A stretch of DNA of 10,527 nucleotides, taken from contig DXDO01000054.1 in the NCBI GenBank assembly GCA_019115425.1, positions 1 through 10,527 of the forward strand, written 5' to 3'. Below the pieces are notes generated by a model that worked only from the letters and a program-made list of their open reading frames with translations, searched no databases and was not told where the DNA came from. Of the stretch, positions 5,390 through 10,527 are shown piece by piece. Positions within the stretch are counted from its first letter, which is position 1, and each line of letters starts with the position of its first letter. A program made the translations under genes and the position numbers. Source of the stretch: Candidatus Agathobaculum merdigallinarum. Its GTDB lineage: Bacteria > Bacillota > Clostridia > Oscillospirales > Butyricicoccaceae.

Positions 5390-6322
5390 ATGGGGAAGGT
5401 TGTCGCCATCTGCACCAGCGCGGTGCGCGGCGTGCAAAAGGAGAGCTGTAAACAGGCCCAGTTTGATAAAGACTGGGGCATCCGCGGGGACGCGCACGCC
5501 GGCCGCTGGCACCGGCAGGTCAGCCTGCTGCCCGCAGAGGAAGTCGCGGCATTCAATGAAAAAGGTGCGGGCGTACAGCCCGGCGCGTTCGGGGAGAATC
5601 TCGTGGTCGAGGGCATCGACCTGCGCCGCCTGCCGGTCGGCACACTGCTCCGCTGCGGCGATGTCCTGCTTGAGCTGACCCAGATCGGCAAGGAGTGCCA
5701 CAGCCACTGCGCAATCTATCACAAGATGGGCGACTGTATCATGCCGCGCGAAGGCGTGTTCGCCCGCGTGCTGGAGGGCGGCCAGATCGCCGTGGGCGAT
5801 GAAATGGTCGTCCAGCCGCGCACCGCGCCCCTTCCCTTTCAGGCAGCGGTCATCACTCTTTCCGACCGGTGCGCCGCAGGCGAGCGCGAGGACAAAAGCG
5901 GCCCCACGGTTGCGGAGCGGCTGGCGGCGGCAGGATATACCGTGGTTGAACAATTGTTTCTGCCGGATGAGCGCGCGCCGCTCGAGCGCAGCCTCATCCG
6001 CCTGTGCGACCAGCGCCAGCTCGACCTGATTTTGACCACGGGCGGCACAGGCTTCGCTGCGCGCGATATCACGCCCGAAGCCACGCGCGCAGTCGCGGAG
6101 CGGGATGTCCCCGGCATCGCGGAAGCGATCCGTGCCGCGAGCCTGCGCATCACCCCGCGCGCCATGCTCAGCCGCGCGGTCTCGGTCATTCGCGGCAAGA
6201 CGCTCATCATCAACCTTCCCGGCAGCCCGAAGGCCTGCATGGAGAGCATGGATGTATTCCTTGACCAGCTCCCCCACGCGCTTGAACTGCTACGCGGCAT
6301 CCCGCAGGACTGCGGGCGGTGA
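5390..6322 (+). CDS. MOSC domain fused to MogA/MoaB molybdopterin adenylyltransferase-type domain
   Basis: A 310-aa two-domain protein. Residues 1 to about 147 form a MOSC domain, including GAFGENLVVEGIDL and GKECHSHCAIYHKMGDCIMPREGVFARVLEGG (CHSHC at 103-107), a group of Cys/His residues suited to handling sulfur or cofactor. From about 150 the MogA/MoaB domain runs AVITLSDRC, DKSGPTVAERL, TTGGTGFAARD (216-226) and LPGSPKA (near 277), the standard MPT-binding and adenylation loops. MogA-type domains activate molybdopterin by adenylation before molybdenum is inserted; the MOSC part may carry or sulfurate the cofactor. ATG at 5390 has GGAGG (5377-5381) 8 nt upstream, inside the end of moaA, so the two genes are 4 nt apart and likely coupled. 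MOSC-Mog fusions are known in clostridia. Confidence 0.9.
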   Translation: MGKVVAICTSAVRGVQKESCKQAQFDKDWGIRGDAHAGRWHRQVSLLPAEEVAAFNEKGAGVQPGAFGENLVVEGIDLRRLPVGTLLRCGDVLLELTQIGKECHSHCAIYHKMGDCIMPREGVFARVLEGGQIAVGDEMVVQPRTAPLPFQAAVITLSDRCAAGEREDKSGPTVAERLAAAGYTVVEQLFLPDERAPLERSLIRLCDQRQLDLILTTGGTGFAARDITPEATRAVAERDVPGIAEAIRAASLRITPRAMLSRAVSVIRGKTLIINLPGSPKACMESMDVFLDQLPHALELLRGIPQDCGR

Positions 6323-6365
6323 ACGCGACCATTCGTAAACAAGGCGCTCGCTGGCACGCTACTGC

Positions 6366-6419
6366 TTCAATCTCGCCGTAAAACCGGCGGGTTGAAAATA
6401 CATCCCCTGAAAGACGGGG
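6366..6419 (+). other. Two stem-loops in the gap before modA
   Basis: The 114-nt gap between the MOSC-Mog gene and modA holds a hairpin at 6366-6396 (TTCAA-TC-t-CGCCG, 6-nt loop, CGGCG-GG-TTGAA, twelve pairs with one bulge and one wobble) and a smaller CCCC/GGGG stem (6404-6407 with 6416-6419) ending just before the modA ribosome binding site AAAGGAG (6421-6427). No T-run follows, so neither is a terminator, and I see no convincing promoter here. It may set modA translation or mRNA stability. Confidence 0.4.
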
Positions 6420-6436
6420 CAAAGGAGCAAAACCAC

Positions 6437-7285
6437 ATGAAAAAAACACTTGCATGGCTGCTGGCAGCGGCGATGGCGCTCAGTCTTGCCGCATGCAGCA
6501 GCGCGGACACACCCGAGACCACGCAGGACGGCGGCGAAACCACCGAGCCGGTCGAGCTGACCGTGTTCGCGGCGGCAAGCCTGACCGAAACCCTGAACCA
6601 GATCGCCGAGGACTACAAAACCGTCGCGCCGGATGTGACGCTGACCTTCAACTTCGACTCCTCCGGCACGCTCAAAACCCAGATCCAGGAGGGCGCGGTG
6701 TGCGACCTGTTCCTCTCCGCGGGCCAGAAGCAGATGGATCAGCTGGACGCTTCGGCGGACACATCCGTCAACACCGAGGGTCTGGATTTCGTGCTTGCAG
6801 GCAGCCGCGTCAATCTGCTGGAAAACAAGGTGATGCTCGCCGTGCCCGAGGGCAATCCCAAGGGGATCGACAGCTTGGACTCGCTTGCGGAGCACCTTGG
6901 GGCGGGCGATATCCTGCTCGCCATGGGCAACAGCGACGTGCCGGTCGGCCAGTACACCCAGAAGATCCTGACCTATTACGGATTGGACGAAGCTGCGCTT
7001 GCAAATGCAGGCTGCATCACCTACGGCACCAACGTCAAGGAGGTCACCACGCAGGTCAGCGAGGGCAGCGTGGATGCGGGCATTATTTACGGTACGGACG
7101 CATTCAGCGCGGGCCTGACTGTCGTGGATGAGGCCACGCCCGAGATGTGCGGACAGGTCATCTATCCTGCGGCGGTGCTGAACACTTCCAAGCACCAGAC
7201 CGAGGCACAGGCGTTCCTGGACTACCTGTCTACTGATGATGCGATGACCATATTCGAATCCGTAGGCTTTTCCAAAGTCGCGTAA
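6437..7285 (+). CDS. modA: Molybdate ABC transporter substrate-binding lipoprotein ModA
   Basis: A 282-aa secreted lipoprotein that captures molybdate (possibly tungstate) outside the membrane and feeds ModB. The N-terminus MKKTLAWLLAAAMALSLAAC is a lipoprotein signal with the lipid-modified Cys at 20, followed by a Ser/Thr/Glu-rich linker. The mature part opens ELTVFAAASLTETLNQIAEDY (from about 40), the classic ModA ligand loop; DSSGTLKTQIQEGA and PAAVLNTSKHQTEAQAFLDYL near the end are also typical. ATG at 6437 has AAAGGAG (6421-6427) 9 nt upstream. No clear promoter was found between the MOSC-Mog gene and modA, so it is probably part of the same operon. A hairpin at 7305-7334 follows the gene. 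Specificity for molybdate over tungstate is inferred from neighbours. Confidence 0.93.
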   Translation: MKKTLAWLLAAAMALSLAACSSADTPETTQDGGETTEPVELTVFAAASLTETLNQIAEDYKTVAPDVTLTFNFDSSGTLKTQIQEGAVCDLFLSAGQKQMDQLDASADTSVNTEGLDFVLAGSRVNLLENKVMLAVPEGNPKGIDSLDSLAEHLGAGDILLAMGNSDVPVGQYTQKILTYYGLDEAALANAGCITYGTNVKEVTTQVSEGSVDAGIIYGTDAFSAGLTVVDEATPEMCGQVIYPAAVLNTSKHQTEAQAFLDYLSTDDAMTIFESVGFSKVA

Positions 7286-7304
7286 CACGCATATTTGATG
7301 GTTT

Positions 7305-7334
7305 GCACAGGCAGGGCATTCGTCCTGCCTGTGC
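7305..7334 (+). other. Strong hairpin between modA and modB
   Basis: GCACAGGCAGG, an 8-nt loop, CCTGCCTGTGC: a perfect 11-bp stem in the 66-nt gap, ending 5 nt before the modB ribosome binding site (GGAGG 7340-7344). It is followed by AAAAGG rather than T, so it is not an intrinsic terminator. As in other importer operons, such a stem can protect the 3' end of the binding-protein mRNA and let modA be made in excess over modB and modC. Confidence 0.6.
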
Positions 7335-7351
7335 TAAAAGGAGGTCAAGCA

Positions 7352-8023
7352 GTGGACTGGTTCCCGCTCTGGAACTCGCTGCGCATCGCAGCAATCAGCA
7401 GCGTACTGGTGTTTTTCACCGGCATCGCCGCAGCGTACTATGCTGCGCGGCTGCCGCGTATGATAAAAGGGGTACTCGATGTGGCGCTTACCCTGCCGCT
7501 CGTACTGCCGCCCACGGTGGTGGGATACTTTCTGCTGCTGCTGTTCGGCAGCAAGCGGCCGCTCGGCATGGCGCTCGAAAGCATCGGCGTGAAATTCGTG
7601 ATGACCTGGTACGGCGGCATTGTGGCGGCGGCGGTCGTGTCTTTCCCCTTGCTGTACCGCACCGCGCGCGGCGCATTCGAAGCGTTTGACGAAACGCTTG
7701 CGCAGGCTGGGCAGACGCTCGGCCTGTCGAATACCTACATCTTCTGGCATATCCGCATGCCTGCCTGCCAGCAGGGTATTTTTGCGGGCGTTGTGCTTGC
7801 GTTCGCCCGCGCGCTGGGCGAATACGGCGCAACCAGCATGCTGATCGGCTACACGCCCGGCCGCACGGCGACCATCTCGACCACGGTATACCAGCTCTGG
7901 CGCACGGGCGACGATCTGCACGCTTTCTACTGGGTGCTGGTCAACCTCGCGATCTCAGCGACGGTGCTGCTCGCCGTCAACCTGCTCGAGCGGAAACAGC
8001 GCAGAGGGGGACGCCGCTTATGA
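7352..8023 (+). CDS. modB: Molybdate ABC transporter permease ModB
   Basis: A 223-aa integral membrane protein forming the channel of the importer, probably as a homodimer. It has several hydrophobic spans: about 8-28 (LRIAAISSVLVFFTGIAAAYYA), 40-65 (LTLPLVLPPTVVGYFLLLLF), 80-103, 140-165 and 193-212. The EAA loop from about 107 (GAFEAFDETLAQAGQTLGLS, then P..GIFAGVVLAFARALGEYGAT) contacts ModC. Length is normal for ModB. The start is GTG at 7352, set by GGAGG at 7340-7344 with a 7-nt gap; an ATG further upstream at 7295 would place non-hydrophobic residues encoded by the hairpin in front and has no suitable ribosome binding site. The stop overlaps the modC ATG by 4 nt. Confidence 0.92.
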   Translation: MDWFPLWNSLRIAAISSVLVFFTGIAAAYYAARLPRMIKGVLDVALTLPLVLPPTVVGYFLLLLFGSKRPLGMALESIGVKFVMTWYGGIVAAAVVSFPLLYRTARGAFEAFDETLAQAGQTLGLSNTYIFWHIRMPACQQGIFAGVVLAFARALGEYGATSMLIGYTPGRTATISTTVYQLWRTGDDLHAFYWVLVNLAISATVLLAVNLLERKQRRGGRRL

Positions 8024-9060
8024 GCCTGACTGTCGCAATCCGCAAACGGCTGGGACACTTTTTGCTCGACGTTGCGTTTGATACTGCGGAGCCGGTAACA
8101 GGTTTGCTCGGTGCGTCCGGCTGCGGCAAGAGCATGACGCTCAAATGCATCGCAGGCGTGGAAACGCCGGACGAGGGCCGCATCGTACTGGACGGCGAAG
8201 TGCTGTTCGATTCTGCGCGTGGCATCAACCTGCCGCCGCAAAAGCGGCGTGTAGGCTATCTGTTCCAGCATTACGCGCTGTTCCCGCATATGACGGTGGA
8301 GAAAAACATCCTGTGCGGCCTGTATGGGGAAAAGGACAAGGCGGTCAAGCAGCGCCGCCTGCGCGAGATTCTCGAAATGATGCAGCTCGAGGGGCTGGAA
8401 AAGCACCGTCCCGCCGAGCTTTCGGGCGGGCAAGCGCAGCGCGTGGCGCTCGCGCGCATGCTGGTCAGCCGTCCGCGTCTGCTGCTGCTGGACGAGCCGT
8501 TTTCCGCGCTGGACAGCCATCTGCGCGACCAGCTCCAGCCGCCGTTTTCGTCCCTGATTCGCTCGTATGGGCGGCAGGCTGTCATGGTTACGCACAGCCG
8601 CGACGAAGCCTATCATCTGTGCAGCCGCCTGTGCGTCATGGATGAGGGACGTGTGCTGCGCTCCGGCGGCACGAAAGAAGTTTTTGCCGATCCGGGCAGC
8701 GAGCCTGCGGCGCGGCTGACCGGCTGTAAAAACATTGCCCGCGCGGTCAAGTCCGGCGCATATGAGGTAGACGTGCCCGCATGGGGCGTGCGCCTGACCG
8801 CCGCAAAACCGGTGCCGGACGACATCCGCGCAGTCGGCCTGCGCGCCCACTATTTCCATCCCCGCGCGGCATCCAACCGTTTTGCCGTGCAGCTTGTCGG
8901 TGAACTGGAGGAGCCGTTCGAGTGGATCATTCTGTTCCGATACGCTGGACAGGACCCCGCCTCTCCCCCGCTCTGGTGGCGGCTGCCCAAGGACAAAAAA
9001 ACGGCTGCGCCGCCCGATACACTAGGCATCGCGCCGGAAAACATCTTACTACTTACATGA
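8020..9060 (+). CDS. modC: Molybdate ABC transporter ATP-binding protein ModC
   Basis: A 346-aa ATPase that powers ModB on the cytosolic face. Walker A GASGCGKS is at 31-38, the Q-loop Gln at 83 (LFQHYALFP), the signature LSGGQAQRVALARML from 134, Walker B LLLLDEPFSALD with Asp158/Glu159, and the switch His at 192 (VTHS). All ATPase residues are intact. Beyond about 240 comes a regulatory TOBE-like region (TGCKNIARAVKSGAYEVDVPAWG, then DDIRAVGLRAHYFHP), which ends unusually in a Trp/Pro-rich stretch (about 306-333). The ATG overlaps the modB stop (ATGA at 8020-8023), so translation is probably coupled. It is followed by xdhC with a 14-nt gap. Family assignment is secure; molybdate specificity comes from context. 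Confidence 0.93.
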   Translation: MSLTVAIRKRLGHFLLDVAFDTAEPVTGLLGASGCGKSMTLKCIAGVETPDEGRIVLDGEVLFDSARGINLPPQKRRVGYLFQHYALFPHMTVEKNILCGLYGEKDKAVKQRRLREILEMMQLEGLEKHRPAELSGGQAQRVALARMLVSRPRLLLLDEPFSALDSHLRDQLQPPFSSLIRSYGRQAVMVTHSRDEAYHLCSRLCVMDEGRVLRSGGTKEVFADPGSEPAARLTGCKNIARAVKSGAYEVDVPAWGVRLTAAKPVPDDIRAVGLRAHYFHPRAASNRFAVQLVGELEEPFEWIILFRYAGQDPASPPLWWRLPKDKKTAAPPDTLGIAPENILLLT

Positions 9061-9074
9061 AATGGGGAAACTCC

Positions 9075-10025
9075 ATGATAGAAAAACTGCTGCAAACCGC
9101 GCTGAATGAAATTCAGGCAGGCCATCATGTGATGCTGGTCGCTGTCGTGCGTTCCACCGGCTCGACTCCGCGTGCGGCGGGCGCGCTCATGCTTGCCGGA
9201 GAAAACGGCCTGCTGGGCGGCACGGTCGGCGGCGGCCTGCTCGAGCACCGCTGTCTGGAAATTGCCGCTGCGCAGCCTGCCGTCCCGCATCGAGAGACCT
9301 TTGTGCTGGACAACCGGCAGGCAGGCAGCCTGGGCATGGTATGCGGCGGAACATCTGAGATCCTGTTCACCCCGCTGACCGGAGCCGCACCGCTCGAAGC
9401 TGCGCTGGACGCACTGCGCAGCCGCGTGGCTGCATGGCTGTGTCTGCCGCTCGACGGGGCCGCACCTCTCGTTTCTCAGGCCCCCGGCCTGCCCAAACAG
9501 CCTGCTGTGACCGAACTGCTGGGGCAGGCGGTGCTGGCAGTCCCGCTGACGAAGGCAGAGCGGGTTTTCCTGATCGGCGGCGGGCATGTTTCGCTCGAAC
9601 TTGCGGCGCTGCTGCATCAGCTCAACTTCCGCTATCTCGTGATCGATGACCGCCCTGCCTTCTGTTCGCCCGAACGCTTTCCCCATGCGGAGCGCACGCT
9701 TGTCGCCCCTCTTTCTGCACTCGGAAAGACGCTGACGGGTGAACTGACCCCTGCCGCAGCGGACGCATTCTGCATCATGACCCGCGGCCATGCGGGAGAT
9801 GCAGACGCGACCCGTTTTGCGCTCCAGACCCCCGCGTCCTATATCGGCGTGATGGGCAGCCGCCGTAAGCGCGAGACCATGTTCGCCCAACTTACGGCGG
9901 AGGGGTTTTCCGATGCGCGCCGCAGGGTCGTCACCCCTATTGGGCTGCATATCGACGCGCAGACCCCCGCAGAGATTGCGGTATCCGTTGCTGCACAACT
10001 GATTTCCTGGCGCGCGGCGCGGTAA
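9075..10025 (+). CDS. xdhC: XdhC/CoxI-family molybdenum cofactor maturation protein
   Basis: A 316-aa cytosolic protein of the XdhC/CoxI family, which binds Moco, works with a sulfurtransferase to add the equatorial sulfur (or, in SDMH systems, likely the selenium-type ligand) and delivers it to xanthine-dehydrogenase-like enzymes. The N-terminal domain has STGSTPRAAGALML (GSTPR at 29-33) and LLGGTVGGGLLEHRCLEIA (48-54 region). The C-terminal Rossmann domain starts FLIGGGHVSLELA (165-177), with VIDDRPAF after it, GVMGSRRKRE (258-267) and PIGLHIDAQTPAEIAVSVAAQLI at the end. The ATG at 9075 is preferred because GGGGA (9064-9068) is 6 nt upstream; an alternative ATG at 9057 overlaps the modC stop but lacks a ribosome binding site. 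Last gene of the operon; I see no convincing terminator before the tRNA promoter. Confidence 0.92.
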   Translation: MIEKLLQTALNEIQAGHHVMLVAVVRSTGSTPRAAGALMLAGENGLLGGTVGGGLLEHRCLEIAAAQPAVPHRETFVLDNRQAGSLGMVCGGTSEILFTPLTGAAPLEAALDALRSRVAAWLCLPLDGAAPLVSQAPGLPKQPAVTELLGQAVLAVPLTKAERVFLIGGGHVSLELAALLHQLNFRYLVIDDRPAFCSPERFPHAERTLVAPLSALGKTLTGELTPAAADAFCIMTRGHAGDADATRFALQTPASYIGVMGSRRKRETMFAQLTAEGFSDARRRVVTPIGLHIDAQTPAEIAVSVAAQLISWRAAR

Positions 10026-10076
10026 TACGGACTTTTTGGGGTCTTATAAATTTTTTAGAAATTTGTAAAAAAAATG

Positions 10077-10105
10077 TTGACAATCCTCCCCTCATTCGAT
10101 ATAAT
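10077..10105 (+). promoter_or_regulatory. Consensus sigma-A promoter for the tRNA-Leu pair
   Basis: Perfect TTGACA at 10077-10082 and perfect TATAAT at 10100-10105 with a 17-bp spacer. The upstream 35 bp are A/T-rich with an A8 run, resembling an UP element, as expected for a stable-RNA promoter. The ~40-nt pre-tRNA leader holds two small stems (GTCGC/GCGAC at 10113-10132; CTCG/CGAG at 10132-10142). Confidence 0.85.
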
Positions 10106-10149
10106 ACATATTGTCGCTGACAGTGAGGCGACTCGATACGAGAGCGAAT

Positions 10150-10234
10150 GCGAGTGTGCTGGAACTGGTAGACAGGCACGTTTGAGGGGCGTGTGTCAAT
10201 CGACGTACGGGTTCAAGTCCCGTCACTCGCACCA
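10150..10234 (+). tRNA. trnL: tRNA-Leu (anticodon GAG), CCA encoded
   Basis: An 85-nt tRNA. Acceptor arm GCGAGTG pairs with CACTCGC (10224-10230), followed by encoded ACCA. The D-arm holds AACTGGTAGACAG. The anticodon stem is CACGT/GCGTG around loop TTGAGGG, giving GAG, which reads CUC and CUU. A long variable arm (GTC/GAC stem) marks it as class II, and the T-loop is GTTCAAGTC within ACGGG/CCCGT. All arms pair well. Confidence 0.93.
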
Positions 10235-10263
10235 CCTTCTCACGATATAAAACAATAAAATAT

Positions 10264-10349
10264 GCGGATGTGGCGGAATGGCAGACGCGCTAGCTTCAGG
10301 TGCTAGTGTTCGCAAGGACGTGGGGGTTCAAGTCCCCCCATCCGCACCA
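10264..10349 (+). tRNA. trnL: tRNA-Leu (anticodon CAG), CCA encoded
   Basis: An 86-nt tRNA, 29 nt after the first. Acceptor GCGGATG pairs with CATCCGC (10339-10345), then ACCA. Anticodon stem CTAGC/GCTAG is perfect around loop TTCAGGT, giving CAG, which reads CUG. The long variable arm (GTTC-gcaa-GGAC) and the T-arm GGGGG/CCCCC with GTTCAAGTC are standard. It shares the promoter at 10077 and the terminator at 10350. Confidence 0.93.
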
Positions 10350-10395
10350 AGAAAAAGTACTGGTTTCGAAAGAATTCAGTACTTTTTCTTTTTCT
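10350..10395 (+). terminator. Strong intrinsic terminator after the tRNA-Leu pair
   Basis: AGAAAAAGTACTG (10350-10362), a 14-nt loop, CAGTACTTTTTCT (10377-10389): a perfect 13-bp stem followed directly by TTTTTCT. The stem begins at the base after the second tRNA's CCA. Confidence 0.85.
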
Positions 10396-10425
10396 AAAAC
10401 CAAGAGTGTGTCTTGTTGACGACAA

Positions 10426-10524
10426 ATGAAAATGTACAAAGCTATCGATCTACCTTATGATGATATTGAACGTTTTTCTCTAAGAGAAATGGTTCGAATA
10501 ATTTTTAAGCGCAATAATTTTTAA
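10426..10524 (+). CDS. Tiny AT-rich ORF of 32 aa, unknown (may not be a gene)
   Basis: The frame reads MKMYKAIDLPYDD then IERFSLREMVRIIFKRNNF and stops at TAA 10522-10524. No ribosome binding site is visible before either ATG (10426 or 10432) and no family is recognised. Its base composition is far lower in GC than the operon, and its last codons lie in a 13-bp direct repeat. It could be a fragment of something in an inserted segment, or chance. Given mainly so that the last 130 bases are accounted for. Confidence 0.2.
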   Translation: MKMYKAIDLPYDDIERFSLREMVRIIFKRNNF

Positions 10525-10525
10525 G
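10497..10525. repeat. 13-bp direct repeat at the right edge
   Basis: AATAATTTTTAAG occurs at 10497-10509 and again at 10513-10525, separated by CGC, giving a 16-bp period. The window ends here, so it could be the start of a longer tandem array. Confidence 0.6.
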
Positions 10526-10527
10526 TT

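Noticed and set aside
4288..5691. Long minus-strand open frame (467 codons) opposite moaA
   Set aside because: It overlaps moaA and the MOSC-Mog gene, whose motifs are complete; the shadow frame has no recognisable domain and no convincing ribosome binding site.
9057..9077. Alternative xdhC start at ATG 9057 overlapping the modC stop
   Set aside because: There is no ribosome binding site before 9057, whereas GGGGA lies 6 nt before the ATG at 9075, where the family-like N-terminus begins.
8850..9998. Long minus-strand open frame (382 codons) opposite xdhC
   Set aside because: It is a GC-driven shadow of xdhC and the end of modC, with no coherent motif.
10026..10076. Terminator after xdhC
   Set aside because: Only weak AAATTT-type symmetry and T-runs without a GC stem are visible, so no intrinsic terminator is called; read-through into the tRNAs is possible.

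Overview
The window is about 10.5 kb of GC-rich DNA, with AT-rich stretches only at promoters and at the far right end. Strong AGGAGG-type ribosome binding sites, TGnTATAAT extended -10 boxes, a lipoprotein ModA and clostridial-looking protein families point to a Gram-positive anaerobe of the Clostridia, perhaps a gut Oscillospiraceae/Ruminococcaceae-type genome. This placement is inference from style and family resemblance, not from a marker gene.

Layout. Left end (1-1274): the start of a tautomerase gene on the minus strand, divergent from an alpha/beta hydrolase (monoacylglycerol-lipase-like) on the plus strand; each has its own extended -10 promoter. 1275-1708: a gene-free, hairpin-rich element about 420 bp long, bounded by near-identical inverted ~40-bp ends, each of which is an outward-facing intrinsic terminator. 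It lies between convergent genes. 1709-2970 (minus): a two-gene unit made of a ModE-type winged-helix regulator followed by a YqeB-family selenium-dependent molybdenum hydroxylase (SDMH) accessory protein. 2971-3240: divergent control region with two promoters, an AT-rich ModE-box-like inverted repeat between them, and a hairpin at the predicted 5' end of the plus-strand mRNA.

3241-10025 (plus) reads as one long operon for molybdenum cofactor (Moco) supply. It holds a MoeA-like molybdopterin-binding protein with a Cys-rich tail, a 47-codon ORF whose first residues resemble MoaC, moaA, a MOSC-MogA/MoaB fusion, modA-modB-modC (molybdate ABC importer) and xdhC (Moco maturation/insertion for molybdenum hydroxylases). 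Together these import molybdate, start pterin synthesis, handle and adenylate the pterin, and mature the cofactor. YqeB and XdhC suggest that the end users are xanthine-dehydrogenase-like, possibly selenium-dependent, hydroxylases. No molybdoenzyme, full-length moaC, moaD or moaE lies in the window.

10077-10395: a textbook sigma-A promoter (TTGACA-N17-TATAAT) drives two tandem tRNA-Leu genes (anticodons GAG and CAG) that end at a strong terminator. The last ~130 bp are AT-rich and contain a tiny ORF and a 13-bp direct repeat; this could be the edge of an inserted segment next to the tRNAs.

I saw no CRISPR array, transposase, rRNA or obvious novel defence system. The most unusual parts are the inverted-repeat-bounded element, the ModE-like operator paired with a regulator that has no molybdate-binding domain, and the MoaC-like mini-ORF.
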